From Spirosoma rhododendri (lineage in GTDB: Bacteria > Bacteroidota > Bacteroidia > Cytophagales > Spirosomataceae), in NCBI RefSeq assembly GCF_012849055.1, contig NZ_CP051677.1, positions 3,053,001 through 3,117,000 of the forward strand: DNA of 64,000 nt. Direction: 5' to 3'. The first letter of the stretch is position 1; every line of letters begins with the position of its first letter. The notes beneath the pieces were generated by a model. It did not search any database, was not told the DNA's origin, and worked only from the letters and a program-made list of their open reading frames with translations. Shown here piece after piece: positions 18,459 through 26,363 of the stretch. Both the position numbers and the translations under genes were made by a program.

Positions 18459-18489
18459 TTGTGAACGGTTCCCGAATCCGTTAGCTTTG
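18459..18489 (+). promoter_or_regulatory. Bacteroidota-type promoter of the MNT/HEPN pair
   Basis: TTG (18459-18461), a 20-base spacer and TAGCTTTG (18482-18489) match the -33/-7 consensus. The ATG at 18496 would lie almost at the predicted transcription start, so the message may be leaderless or nearly so. Confidence 0.6.
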
Positions 18490-18495
18490 CTGACT

Positions 18496-18831
18496 ATGGA
18501 CGCGAGGATCAACCCGGCTATCGAACCCATCGTGCGCGAATTCAAAGCGGCCCTACAGGCGATGTACGGTGACCGGCTGCGCGACGTAGTGCTGTACGGG
18601 TCATACGCGCGGGGCGACTACGACGACGAATCCGACATTGACCTGATGATCGTCCTGAACGACGAGCGGGTCGACACATTCGCTGAGATTCGGCGGATCA
18701 GTCCGTTGGAAACCCGCTTGTTGCTCGATTATGGGCTTGTTGTGTCGCCGTTGCCTGTACCATACAGTCGATACAAAGACTCATCTGACCCCATCTATCA
18801 GGAGGTCCGGAAAGACGGCATGGTGCTATGA
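18496..18831 (+). CDS. MNT-type nucleotidyltransferase (MntA-like antitoxin)
   Basis: The ATG at 18496 gives a 111-residue protein beginning MDARINPAIEP; a longer frame from 18454 would overlap the promoter. The polymerase-beta fold signature GSYARGDYDDESDIDL (GS...DxD, two metal-binding aspartates) is complete. It is followed by a short C-terminal helix-strand segment. Minimal nucleotidyltransferases of this type pair with HEPN proteins; in the characterised MntA/HepT systems the MNT protein AMPylates and silences the HEPN toxin. The stop overlaps the HEPN start by ATGA, so translation is coupled. Confidence 0.88.
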   Translation: MDARINPAIEPIVREFKAALQAMYGDRLRDVVLYGSYARGDYDDESDIDLMIVLNDERVDTFAEIRRISPLETRLLLDYGLVVSPLPVPYSRYKDSSDPIYQEVRKDGMVL

Positions 18832-19217
18832 AAGAAGAGTTGTCGCTATGCCTTGATCGTGCGGAATCAGCCATTGAAGATGCTGATTTTTTGTTGCGTG
18901 ATGACCGTGTTTTAGCCGTGGCGAACCGGGCGTACTATGCCGTTTTTTATTGCGTGAGTGCTCTGCTGAGGTCTAAAAACACGTATACGAAAAAGCATTC
19001 AGCCGCTCGTAGCAAATTCAGTGGGTTGTTCGTCAAAACAAAGCTGTTCGACGTCGAAGCCAGTCGTATTGTCGGTAACTGTTTCGCGGCCCGGCAATCG
19101 GCTGATTACGATATGCAGGCTTACATAAGTGAGGATGAAGCTGCCCTGCTGCTCAGCGACGCCCGCCATTTCTACGACCTTACGCTGGCATATTTTCGGG
19201 AGCATCCGGTCGAGTAG
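18828..19217 (+). CDS. HEPN domain protein (putative RNase toxin partner)
   Basis: A 129-residue all-helical protein of the HEPN family: ANRAYYAVFYCVSALLRSK, then KKHSAARSKFSGLFV and FAARQSADYDM. These are signatures of the COG1895/COG2250 HEPN group. The canonical RNase motif R-x4-6-H is not present: the corresponding site reads R-Q-S-A-D-Y. The protein may therefore not be a classical HepT RNase, although the tyrosine could still be a modification site. It overlaps the nucleotidyltransferase gene by four bases and forms a two-gene unit with it. Confidence 0.85.
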   Translation: MKEELSLCLDRAESAIEDADFLLRDDRVLAVANRAYYAVFYCVSALLRSKNTYTKKHSAARSKFSGLFVKTKLFDVEASRIVGNCFAARQSADYDMQAYISEDEAALLLSDARHFYDLTLAYFREHPVE

Positions 19218-19277
19218 ACAACAATACGTCTGGCTACTCAGCATCGAGATAGTAAACCGACAGAAAACAACAACCTG

Positions 19278-19958
19278 ATGAACCCCTGGAGCGACGTTCC
19301 CTATGCTGATTACGAACGGCACATGAGCCACGAAACGGTGGGTCAACTGGCGTTGCTGAACGAGATAACCGGTGAAAAAGTAGCCCAGCGGTACCCGCAG
19401 ACGGTGGCTGTGTACGGTGCCTGTACGGGGAATGGGTTTGCTCATTTTGTCGATGCGCAGACAGTGTACGCTGTCGACCTTAACCCGACCTACCTCGCTA
19501 TCTGCCACGACCGATACGACCCGATTCTAAACAAGCTGGTACTGGTACAGGCCGACATCAATCACGAAAACATACCCATCCCGCCCGGCTCGGTCGACCT
19601 GCTTATCTGTCATCTTTTTTTGGAATATGTCGACCTAGATAGGGCCTTTGCCAGCTTCCGGCAAGTGCTCCGGCCGGGTGGTCTGCTCAACGTGGTTTTG
19701 CAGCGTAGCAACGATACGGGCTGGGTCAGCAATACAGGTGTGACGACGCTCCGGCCCGTAGCCGCCATTGCCAAAGAAGTGCCGGACGAGACGCTGCGGC
19801 AACACGCATCGCCGGACCTGCGCTTCGACGGTTTGCAGACGTACCGGATGCCCAACGGCAAAAGCCTGATTTCGTACGATTTCATCAAAGCAGCCAATGC
19901 ACCCCAAGTTGATGAGGATGAAAACGGTACCGACGATTGGCTTACGTGGGATCGGTAA
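19278..19958 (+). CDS. Class I SAM-dependent methyltransferase
   Basis: A 226-residue protein. Motif I is degenerate but recognisable as AVYGACTGNGFAHF, followed by the acidic strand end VYAVDLNPTYL, ADINHENI, the VDLLICHLFLEYVD strand and FRQVLRPGGLLNVVLQ. This order fits a Rossmann-fold methyltransferase of the Methyltransf_11/25 type. The first 45 residues form a helical cap (HMSHETVGQLALLNEIT). The substrate cannot be read from the sequence. It sits alone between the HEPN gene and the molybdenum hydroxylase genes, with gaps of 60 and 213 bases. Confidence 0.8.
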   Translation: MNPWSDVPYADYERHMSHETVGQLALLNEITGEKVAQRYPQTVAVYGACTGNGFAHFVDAQTVYAVDLNPTYLAICHDRYDPILNKLVLVQADINHENIPIPPGSVDLLICHLFLEYVDLDRAFASFRQVLRPGGLLNVVLQRSNDTGWVSNTGVTTLRPVAAIAKEVPDETLRQHASPDLRFDGLQTYRMPNGKSLISYDFIKAANAPQVDEDENGTDDWLTWDR

Positions 19959-20171
19959 AACCGGTCGTTTAACAAAACTATCCTGACGTTACCTGCGACC
20001 GTACACGCATGTCAAGCTCTTGGCTGACTGATAATTCTGGAAGGTTTTAGAGGCTGGTTGAGGCTGGAATAATTGACAGTCAGCCTTGTAAATCCTCGGT
20101 TCTGCAAGACTGATTCCGATGCTGTTGGCAGAATTTCGTAATTTGGTCTCTTCACCTGAACCTCTTTACGT

Positions 20172-20657
20172 ATGGCAGTATTTACGCTGCAAATCAACGG
20201 CCGCAGCTACCGGACCGACGTTGATCCCGATACCCCGCTACTCTGGGTGCTCCGCGATCATCTGGGACTAGTCGGTACCAAATACGGCTGCGGCATCGCT
20301 CAGTGCGGAGCCTGTACGGTCCACTTCAATGGCGAAGCGACCCGCTCTTGCGGGCTTCCCGTATCGGCCATTGGTAAGGCCAATATCACCACGATCGAGG
20401 GCTTATCGGCCAACGGTACGCATCCTGTTCAGAAAGCCTGGGACACCGTCGACGTAGCGCAGTGTGGCTATTGTCAGGCCGGGCAAATCATGACGGCGGC
20501 TGCGTTGCTTAAACGTAATCCAAAGCCGACCACCGAGGAAATCGACGCGACCATGTCAGGGAATATCTGCCGTTGTGGTACGTATCACCGCATTCGGGAA
20601 GCCGTTCAACTCGCGGCTGCAACGCCCGCGACCACCAAAACCAAGAGCAAATCATGA
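20172..20657 (+). CDS. (2Fe-2S) subunit of a molybdenum hydroxylase (IorA-like)
   Basis: A 161-residue iron-sulfur protein of the xanthine oxidase class. The N-terminal ferredoxin-type cluster is [14 protein letters not shown] with a further Cys at TRSC; the C-terminal helical cluster uses [10 protein letters not shown] and GNICRCGTY. This two-cluster protein passes electrons from the molybdopterin subunit and matches isoquinoline 1-oxidoreductase alpha subunits in length. Its stop overlaps the start of the large subunit gene (ATGA at 20654). A dedicated cytochrome subunit, often third in such operons, is absent. Confidence 0.9.
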   Translation: MAVFTLQINGRSYRTDVDPDTPLLWVLRDHLGLVGTKYGCGIAQCGACTVHFNGEATRSCGLPVSAIGKANITTIEGLSANGTHPVQKAWDTVDVAQCGYCQAGQIMTAAALLKRNPKPTTEEIDATMSGNICRCGTYHRIREAVQLAAATPATTKTKSKS

Positions 20658-22825
20658 CGACTGCCAGCCGCCGAAATTTTCTGAAGGGTGCCGCAGTTGC
20701 CGGAGGTGGTCTGCTGCTAGGGTTTAGCTGGTTTGACAGCGAAGCCGCCGGAGTTATCGAAACCGTTTCGGTAGTAGGTGGAGCGGCTTCCGGCGCATCC
20801 ACGCCGGGTGTGGGTTTCAACAGTTATCTGTCGATCAGTCCGCAGGGGGTAGTGACTATCTTGTCGCCGAATCCTGAAGTGGGGCAGGGCATCAAAACGG
20901 CCTTTCCAATCATCGTTGCGGAAGAGTTGGATGCCGACTGGACAAAAGTCGTTGTCGAACAGGCTCCGCTCGATACCAAAAAGTTTGAGCGGCAGGTAGC
21001 CGGAGGAAGCGGGTCGATTCCGCACTCGTGGACGCGCCTGCGGCAGGCGGGGGCTACGGCCCGGCAACTGTTGCTGACGGCAGCGGCCAACCGCTGGAAC
21101 GTGCCCGTCGCGGACTGCTCGACTACGCCCGGTTACGTTGTGCATACGGCGACAAACCGCAAACTGAGTTATGGCGATCTGGCGACGGAAGCGGCTGCGC
21201 TGCCTGTCCCGACTAATGTTCCGCTCAAGCGCCCGGCCGATTTTAAGCTGATCGGGCAGACCGTTAAGAATGTCGATAACCCCGGTATCCTGACGGGCAA
21301 GCCGCTGTTTGGGCTCGACGTGTACCGCGACGGTATGCTGTTTGCCATGCTTCAACGGCCCGCGTTCGGGTACACGCTGAAATCAGTCGATAGTGCGGCT
21401 GCGAAAGCCATGCCCGGTATTATAGACGTCGTAACGTTCGACAACAACGTGGCTGTGGTTGGTAAGTCGACCTGGCAGGTGAAGAAAGCCAAGGACGCGC
21501 TGAAAATCGAGTGGGCCAAAACGAACACGACCGAAAGCACAGCCGACCACAACCGTCTGTTCCGCGACATGCTCGACGGCAATGGTGCGACGGTTCGCCG
21601 GAAAGACGGTGATGTTGATGCGGCTTTCAAGGGAGCGGCTAAAGTAGTTACGGCTGAGTACCAGTGTCCGTTTCTGCCGCACAACCCCATGGAGCCGATG
21701 AACTTCTTCGCCCATGTCCGGCCCGACGGTGCTGAACTGATCGGCCCGACGCAAACGCCCGAACTGGCTCGCAACGAAACGGCAAAACTGCTGGGCCTGC
21801 CGCCCGAATCGGTAACGGTGCAACTGACCCGGATGGGGGGCGGCTTCGGTCGTCGGCTTAAAGCCGACTACGCGCTGGAAGCGGTTCAGGTGTCGCGTCT
21901 GGTGAAAGCGCCGGTCAAAGTGATCTGGTCGCGCGAAGACGATATGACCGGGGGAAGCTACCGTCCGGCTGTGCGCTACCGCTTCGATGCAGCCCTTGAT
22001 GCACAGGGAAACATGATTGGGTATAAGCTGCGGGGGGCAAGCATGAACGCGGGCAACGCCACGCGGGAAGATAATTTCCCGGCGGGGGCGGTCGATAACC
22101 TGCTCATTGATAGTGTCGACCACAAGTCCTCGATTACGACGGGTCCCTGGCGGGCACCGATTACCAACTTCCTGGCGTTTGCCGAACAGGCGTTTCTCGA
22201 TGAAGTGGCGCAGGCGGCAGGCAAAGACCCCGTACAGTTCCGGCTCGATTTGCTCGACCGGGCCAAACAAAAACCCGTCGGGGCGGTCAAATACGATGTT
22301 GATCGAATGAAGGGCGTCATTCAACTGGCCGCGGAAAAAGCGGGCTGGGGTACGAAGAAAACTGTCGCGGGCAAACCCGTCGTGCAGGGCTTCAGCGTGT
22401 ACTTCTCGCACCGGTCATACGTCGCGCAGGTGGGTGAGGTGGTCATGCAGAAAGATAAACCCGTGCTGCATAAGGTCTATTCGGCCGCCGACTGTGGCGT
22501 CGTGATCAATCAAAGCGGAGCGCGGCAGCAGGTAACGGGCTGTATCGTCGACGGTATCGGTCACGCGATGTACGGTCGACTGACGTTCAAGGACGGTATT
22601 CCCGACCAGCACAACTACGACACCTACCGCCTGATTCGCATGAACGAAATTCCGGCCGTTGAAGTCCATTTTGTCCAGAACGAAATCGACCCGACTGGGC
22701 TGGGCGAACCGTCGCTACCACCCGCCGGAGCCGCCGTTGCCAACGCCCTGTACAAAGCGACTGGCAAGCGCGTTCGCAGCCAGCCGTTTGTGGAAGACGA
22801 CGCGTTTAAAGGCGTACTGTCGTAG
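20654..22825 (+). CDS. Molybdopterin-binding subunit of a molybdenum hydroxylase (IorB-like)
   Basis: The start at 20654 gives a Tat signal ([17 protein letters not shown]); the longer frame from 20573 would run inside iorA. The 723-residue protein has the CO-dehydrogenase/aldehyde oxidase large-subunit layout: [21 protein letters not shown], an a/b hammerhead near residue 215 ([17 protein letters not shown]), [28 protein letters not shown], and the C-terminal [17 protein letters not shown] with the catalytic glutamate. It should hydroxylate an N-heterocycle or aldehyde in the periplasm. The substrate is unknown. Confidence 0.9.
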   Translation: MTTASRRNFLKGAAVAGGGLLLGFSWFDSEAAGVIETVSVVGGAASGASTPGVGFNSYLSISPQGVVTILSPNPEVGQGIKTAFPIIVAEELDADWTKVVVEQAPLDTKKFERQVAGGSGSIPHSWTRLRQAGATARQLLLTAAANRWNVPVADCSTTPGYVVHTATNRKLSYGDLATEAAALPVPTNVPLKRPADFKLIGQTVKNVDNPGILTGKPLFGLDVYRDGMLFAMLQRPAFGYTLKSVDSAAAKAMPGIIDVVTFDNNVAVVGKSTWQVKKAKDALKIEWAKTNTTESTADHNRLFRDMLDGNGATVRRKDGDVDAAFKGAAKVVTAEYQCPFLPHNPMEPMNFFAHVRPDGAELIGPTQTPELARNETAKLLGLPPESVTVQLTRMGGGFGRRLKADYALEAVQVSRLVKAPVKVIWSREDDMTGGSYRPAVRYRFDAALDAQGNMIGYKLRGASMNAGNATREDNFPAGAVDNLLIDSVDHKSSITTGPWRAPITNFLAFAEQAFLDEVAQAAGKDPVQFRLDLLDRAKQKPVGAVKYDVDRMKGVIQLAAEKAGWGTKKTVAGKPVVQGFSVYFSHRSYVAQVGEVVMQKDKPVLHKVYSAADCGVVINQSGARQQVTGCIVDGIGHAMYGRLTFKDGIPDQHNYDTYRLIRMNEIPAVEVHFVQNEIDPTGLGEPSLPPAGAAVANALYKATGKRVRSQPFVEDDAFKGVLS

Positions 22826-22908
22826 CGTATTCTTACCCGTGGTGTCAGGGCTTGAACGCCAGCTCGGCCCGCCCCGACATAATTGCGTCAGCAACTGCAC
22901 CCAAACGA

Positions 22909-22940
22909 CAAAGCCCCGAACTTCACAGTTCGGGGCTTTG
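22909..22940. terminator. Bidirectional terminator between convergent genes
   Basis: Perfect 14-bp stem CAAAGCCCCGAACT/AGTTCGGGGCTTTG with a TCAC loop. It lies between the molybdenum hydroxylase and the convergent TonB receptor and can serve both strands. A second small hairpin, CGGTAGCC/GGCTACTG, follows near 22956-22981. Confidence 0.85.
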
Positions 22941-22993
22941 CGTATGTAAGGAATGCGGTAGCCACCGAAAACCGGCTACTGTAAACCGAAAAC

Positions 22994-25423
22994 CTAGAAC
23001 TTGTATCCCAGTGTAGCTGTCAGTTGCCGGGGTGGAATTGGCATGATGCTGTAGCGGTCGTGGATCAGGTAGTTCAGTTCGTTGGTAATGTTCGACAGCT
23101 TCACCAGCAGCGACACCGCCCGGTAGCCGTAGCCCGCCGTCAGGTCGATGGTTGTAAAGCCCGTAAGCGGAATCAGGCGGCTGAAAGCGGGTGTCTGTCC
23201 GTAGGTGTTGTTGTTGCCGCCGTTGCGGGCACCTGTGTAGAAGGCCGACGCACCCAGCTTCAGACCGCGCAGTTTAGGCAGGTCGAAGGTGTAAAAGATC
23301 GTAGCGTTGGCCGTGTGTGCAGGGCTGTTGGTCAGGCGCTCACCCTCAATGAAAGCACCCGTTGTTTGCGCCGTTTTGGTGTAGCGGATGTAGTTGTAGG
23401 CGTAGCCCGTGATAAAGTAGAAATTCTTCGACAGGCTGGCGTTGATATCGACTTCAAACCCGTCGCTCGTTGTCTGACCGGTGAACTCCTTCACGTTGGT
23501 GTCGGTGTTGGGCGAACCGTCGGCTTTGGTCAGGGCGGTCAGGGCGAGGTTGCTGTTCTGGATGCGGTAAACGCTGGCGTTGGCCGACACGCGACCCCCG
23601 AACAGGTCGTTCTTTATGCCCAACTCGTACTGATCAACAATCGACGGACTCAGCGTAGCGCCGTAGATGTCGACGCCCGTGTTGATGTTGAAATTGTTGG
23701 CGTAGCTGACATAGGTCGAGGTGGTGCGGGTCGGCTGGTAGATCAGCGCGAATTTTGGCGAGAAAGCCGCATCGGTCTTGTCGACGGCCGGGCCGCGCGT
23801 TTCAACGCCGGTCATCTGGTTTAGAATCGTGGTCTGCAACGTTTTCTGCGACGACCACCGCACACCGGCCAGTACTTTAAACTTGTCGCTCAGGGCAATC
23901 AAATCCTGGATGTACACACCGTTCCGCAGCGACGGGGCCGTTGTTCGGGCTACTACGTCAGCATTCGGAATGTACGTTTGTTCAGGATACAGGCTTGGAT
24001 TCAGGATGTTGAACTTGTCGTAGGTCGTCACCGTCGTTCCGTTGTTGGTGATCGTAAACGAGTTGCTGATGTTCGTTACGGCTACCAGATCGGCACCGAC
24101 CAGCACCTGGTGCGCGATTTTACCCGTGTTGAACCGGCCGGTCAGGTTCACCTGCCCCGTTGCATTATTTTCGGTTGTCAGTGTCCGGCTCAGCGTGCGG
24201 TTCCAGTCGCCATTGGCCGCGATGTTGTTGTTAGGAACACCCGTACCGAAAGCAGTTACGTTGGTCTGCTGTGCTGCACCGATAGCCGTCAGTTTCCAGT
24301 TGTCGTTGAACGAATGGTTGACCGTTACCGACCCCGATTTCTGGTCGAGGTTGTTGTACGCCCAGGCTACGTTGATGAAGCGGGACCGGGGTACGTCGGG
24401 AATGACGGCGTCCTGATTCAGGTTCAGCGATCCTACGCCAAAATCCGGCGTCAGGTTCGACTTCAGGTAGTCGCCCTGAAGCAGAATCGTGGTTTTACTG
24501 CCCAGGTTGTATTGCAGTGACGGGTTGACATACACGCGGTCGGTTTTCACGACGTCGCGGTAGCTGTTCGACCTCTCGTAGGTGCCAACGACCCGGAACG
24601 CGAGGTTTTTAGCGATGGGTCCGTAGATGTCGACGATGGGTTTGTACAGACCGAAACTACCGACGCGCATCTGCACTTCGCCCCCGAAATCAAAGCGGGG
24701 CTTTTTGGTAACGAGGTTGATAATCATACCGCCCGACACGTTGCCGTACAGCAATGACGATGCGCCTTTCAATACCTCGACCGATTCGAGCGTACTGGCT
24801 TCGGGGAACCCGTTGGTGTTGGAAATGACGCCGTTTTTGAAGATGCTGCCTGCGCCCCCTGCAATACCGATGCTGTAGCCACGGGCCGTAAACGTTTCGG
24901 CTACCCCGCCCCGCTGCTGCGTCAGGGCCACGCCCGACACGTTGCGGATGGCATCGCCGAGCCGGGAAATCTGCTGATTTTCGATAACGACGTTACTGAC
25001 AATACCCGTCATTTGGGGCAGATCGAGCGGTGCCAGTCCGGCCTTACCCACCGAAACGACTTTATTAGAGCCGGTAACTTCGACTTCGTCAAGCTGCGAT
25101 GCACTTTCAACCAGTGAAAAATTGGCGGTTGTCGTGCGACCAGCCGATACCGTAACCGACTGATCCTGCGGTTGAAGGCCAACGAACGTAATGCGAAGCG
25201 TGTACGAACCCGGGGCGATGTTTTTCAGGGTGAACGAACCGTCTTCGGCCGTAACAGTACCTTTACGCGCTTCTTTCAAACCGACATTGACGAAGGACGC
25301 GGGCGAACCATCACTGGTTTTAACGACACCGCTAATGCTTCCGCCTGTTTGTGCCAGTGTCATCACGGTCGTAACAAGCAGCAGGAAAAATGTATAGCAA
25401 ATGGTTGTAAACGTTGCTTTCAT
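22994..25423 (-). CDS. TonB-dependent siderophore receptor
   Basis: An 809-residue outer-membrane receptor with signal peptide MKATFTTICYTFFLLLVTTV (cleaved after TLAQ). A carboxypeptidase-regulatory-like domain (SISGVVKTSDGSPASFVNV) occupies residues 28-110. A plug follows with DAIRNVSGVALTQQRGG, FTARGYSIG and ESVEVLKGASSLLYGN, which is the siderophore-receptor pattern rather than SusC. The barrel ends in LTATLGYKF with a terminal aromatic residue. It probably imports a ferric siderophore. No exporter or iron regulator adjoins it. A well-formed promoter lies 27 bases upstream at 25450-25479. Confidence 0.9.
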   Translation of the reverse strand: MKATFTTICYTFFLLLVTTVMTLAQTGGSISGVVKTSDGSPASFVNVGLKEARKGTVTAEDGSFTLKNIAPGSYTLRITFVGLQPQDQSVTVSAGRTTTANFSLVESASQLDEVEVTGSNKVVSVGKAGLAPLDLPQMTGIVSNVVIENQQISRLGDAIRNVSGVALTQQRGGVAETFTARGYSIGIAGGAGSIFKNGVISNTNGFPEASTLESVEVLKGASSLLYGNVSGGMIINLVTKKPRFDFGGEVQMRVGSFGLYKPIVDIYGPIAKNLAFRVVGTYERSNSYRDVVKTDRVYVNPSLQYNLGSKTTILLQGDYLKSNLTPDFGVGSLNLNQDAVIPDVPRSRFINVAWAYNNLDQKSGSVTVNHSFNDNWKLTAIGAAQQTNVTAFGTGVPNNNIAANGDWNRTLSRTLTTENNATGQVNLTGRFNTGKIAHQVLVGADLVAVTNISNSFTITNNGTTVTTYDKFNILNPSLYPEQTYIPNADVVARTTAPSLRNGVYIQDLIALSDKFKVLAGVRWSSQKTLQTTILNQMTGVETRGPAVDKTDAAFSPKFALIYQPTRTTSTYVSYANNFNINTGVDIYGATLSPSIVDQYELGIKNDLFGGRVSANASVYRIQNSNLALTALTKADGSPNTDTNVKEFTGQTTSDGFEVDINASLSKNFYFITGYAYNYIRYTKTAQTTGAFIEGERLTNSPAHTANATIFYTFDLPKLRGLKLGASAFYTGARNGGNNNTYGQTPAFSRLIPLTGFTTIDLTAGYGYRAVSLLVKLSNITNELNYLIHDRYSIMPIPPRQLTATLGYKF

Positions 25424-25449
25424 CTATTTAGATCAATTACAAACTGTCG

Positions 25450-25479
25450 CAAAAGTAAGGGCGGATACGGACAAGGCAA
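25450..25479 (-). promoter_or_regulatory. Bacteroidota-type promoter of the siderophore receptor
   Basis: On the minus strand, TTG (25479-25477), a 19-base spacer and TACTTTTG (25457-25450) match the -33/-7 consensus. The predicted transcript starts about 20 bases before the ATG. I did not find a convincing Fur box. Confidence 0.65.
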
Positions 25480-25586
25480 CACTTTGTTTAGATTTATTCT
25501 TAACAAAACATTTCCTGTACAAATTGGTAGTTAGTCAGTAGTCCGGACGGGATACCCCATAAGTGGGGTTGATGAGGGACATTAGT

Positions 25587-26174
25587 ATGAAACGAGTACT
25601 TATTTTGATTGGGCTGAGCGGCAGCGGCAAATCGACGCTGGCCCGGCAATTTTGCCGCGACAAGCCCGACTATCTGCGCGTCAACCGCGACGATCTCCGG
25701 CGTAGTTTGCTATCGGTATCGCTGAGCGAATACAATCAGACGTGGCCGGAGCATCAGCGCGACCGGGTCGAGCGGATGGTCAATGAGTTGCAGACGACAA
25801 CGATTTTAAAGGGATTGAAGCAGGGCTGGAACCTGCTGATCGACAATACCAACCTGCGGCCGTCGTACCTGAGTCAGTTTCGGAAACTGTTACTGAGTCA
25901 GTCGGATCCGGTGGAAGTGACGTACCAACTGGTTGATACGCCGGTGGAAGAGTGTATCCGGCGCGACAAGTACCGCGATGATTCAGTAGGAGAGGACGTG
26001 ATACGACGGCAGGCGCAACAACTAGCCGCGCTGAAAAAAAGCGTCGACTTCAAGCCTGAACTACTCAGCCCCGCCGACTGGAGCGAAGCGATCACGCCCG
26101 CCGAAGTAGCCGAAACACCAACCGATTATCAGGCCGAAGCGTACCGGCAGTGGAAACTTATGAATGAGAAGTAG
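25587..26174 (+). CDS. P-loop ATPase, polynucleotide kinase-like
   Basis: The start at 25587 places the Walker A motif GLSGSGKST at residues 8-16, as usual for this family; the longer frame from 25563 adds eight poorly matching residues. The 195-residue protein also shows RVNRDDLRRSL and LLIDNTNLRPSY, which resemble the kinase domain of T4 Pnk and the AAA_33 group, and RDKYRDDSVGEDVIRRQ as the lid. It is likely a cytoplasmic kinase acting on nucleic acid ends or a small metabolite. No partner phosphatase or ligase domain is present. Confidence 0.82.
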   Translation: MKRVLILIGLSGSGKSTLARQFCRDKPDYLRVNRDDLRRSLLSVSLSEYNQTWPEHQRDRVERMVNELQTTTILKGLKQGWNLLIDNTNLRPSYLSQFRKLLLSQSDPVEVTYQLVDTPVEECIRRDKYRDDSVGEDVIRRQAQQLAALKKSVDFKPELLSPADWSEAITPAEVAETPTDYQAEAYRQWKLMNEK

Positions 26175-26273
26175 GTAGGAGAGACGGTACTATAGCTCCC
26201 GGCACTGCCTGAAGGACAGGTAGTTAAATCCCCGCTACAGGACAGGTAACAGCCAGCTTTTAGTTGGTTCTTT

Positions 26274-26341
26274 TACCCCCAGCCCCCTGAAGGGGGAGTA
26301 TTCCGCAAATGAACCGCTCCCCTTCAGGGGGCTGGGGGGTA
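26274..26341. repeat. C/G-rich inverted repeat between convergent genes (A2)
   Basis: Arms 26274-26298 (TACCCCCAGCCCCCTGAAGG...) and 26317-26341 pair almost perfectly, differing only in the lengths of two homopolymer runs, with an 18-base loop. Each arm also contains its own short palindrome CCCCCTGAAGGGGG. It is closely related to the elements at 13379 and 32852 and probably terminates both flanking genes. Confidence 0.85.
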
Positions 26342-26363
26342 ATAGAGCTAGCGCTTAACAGCC

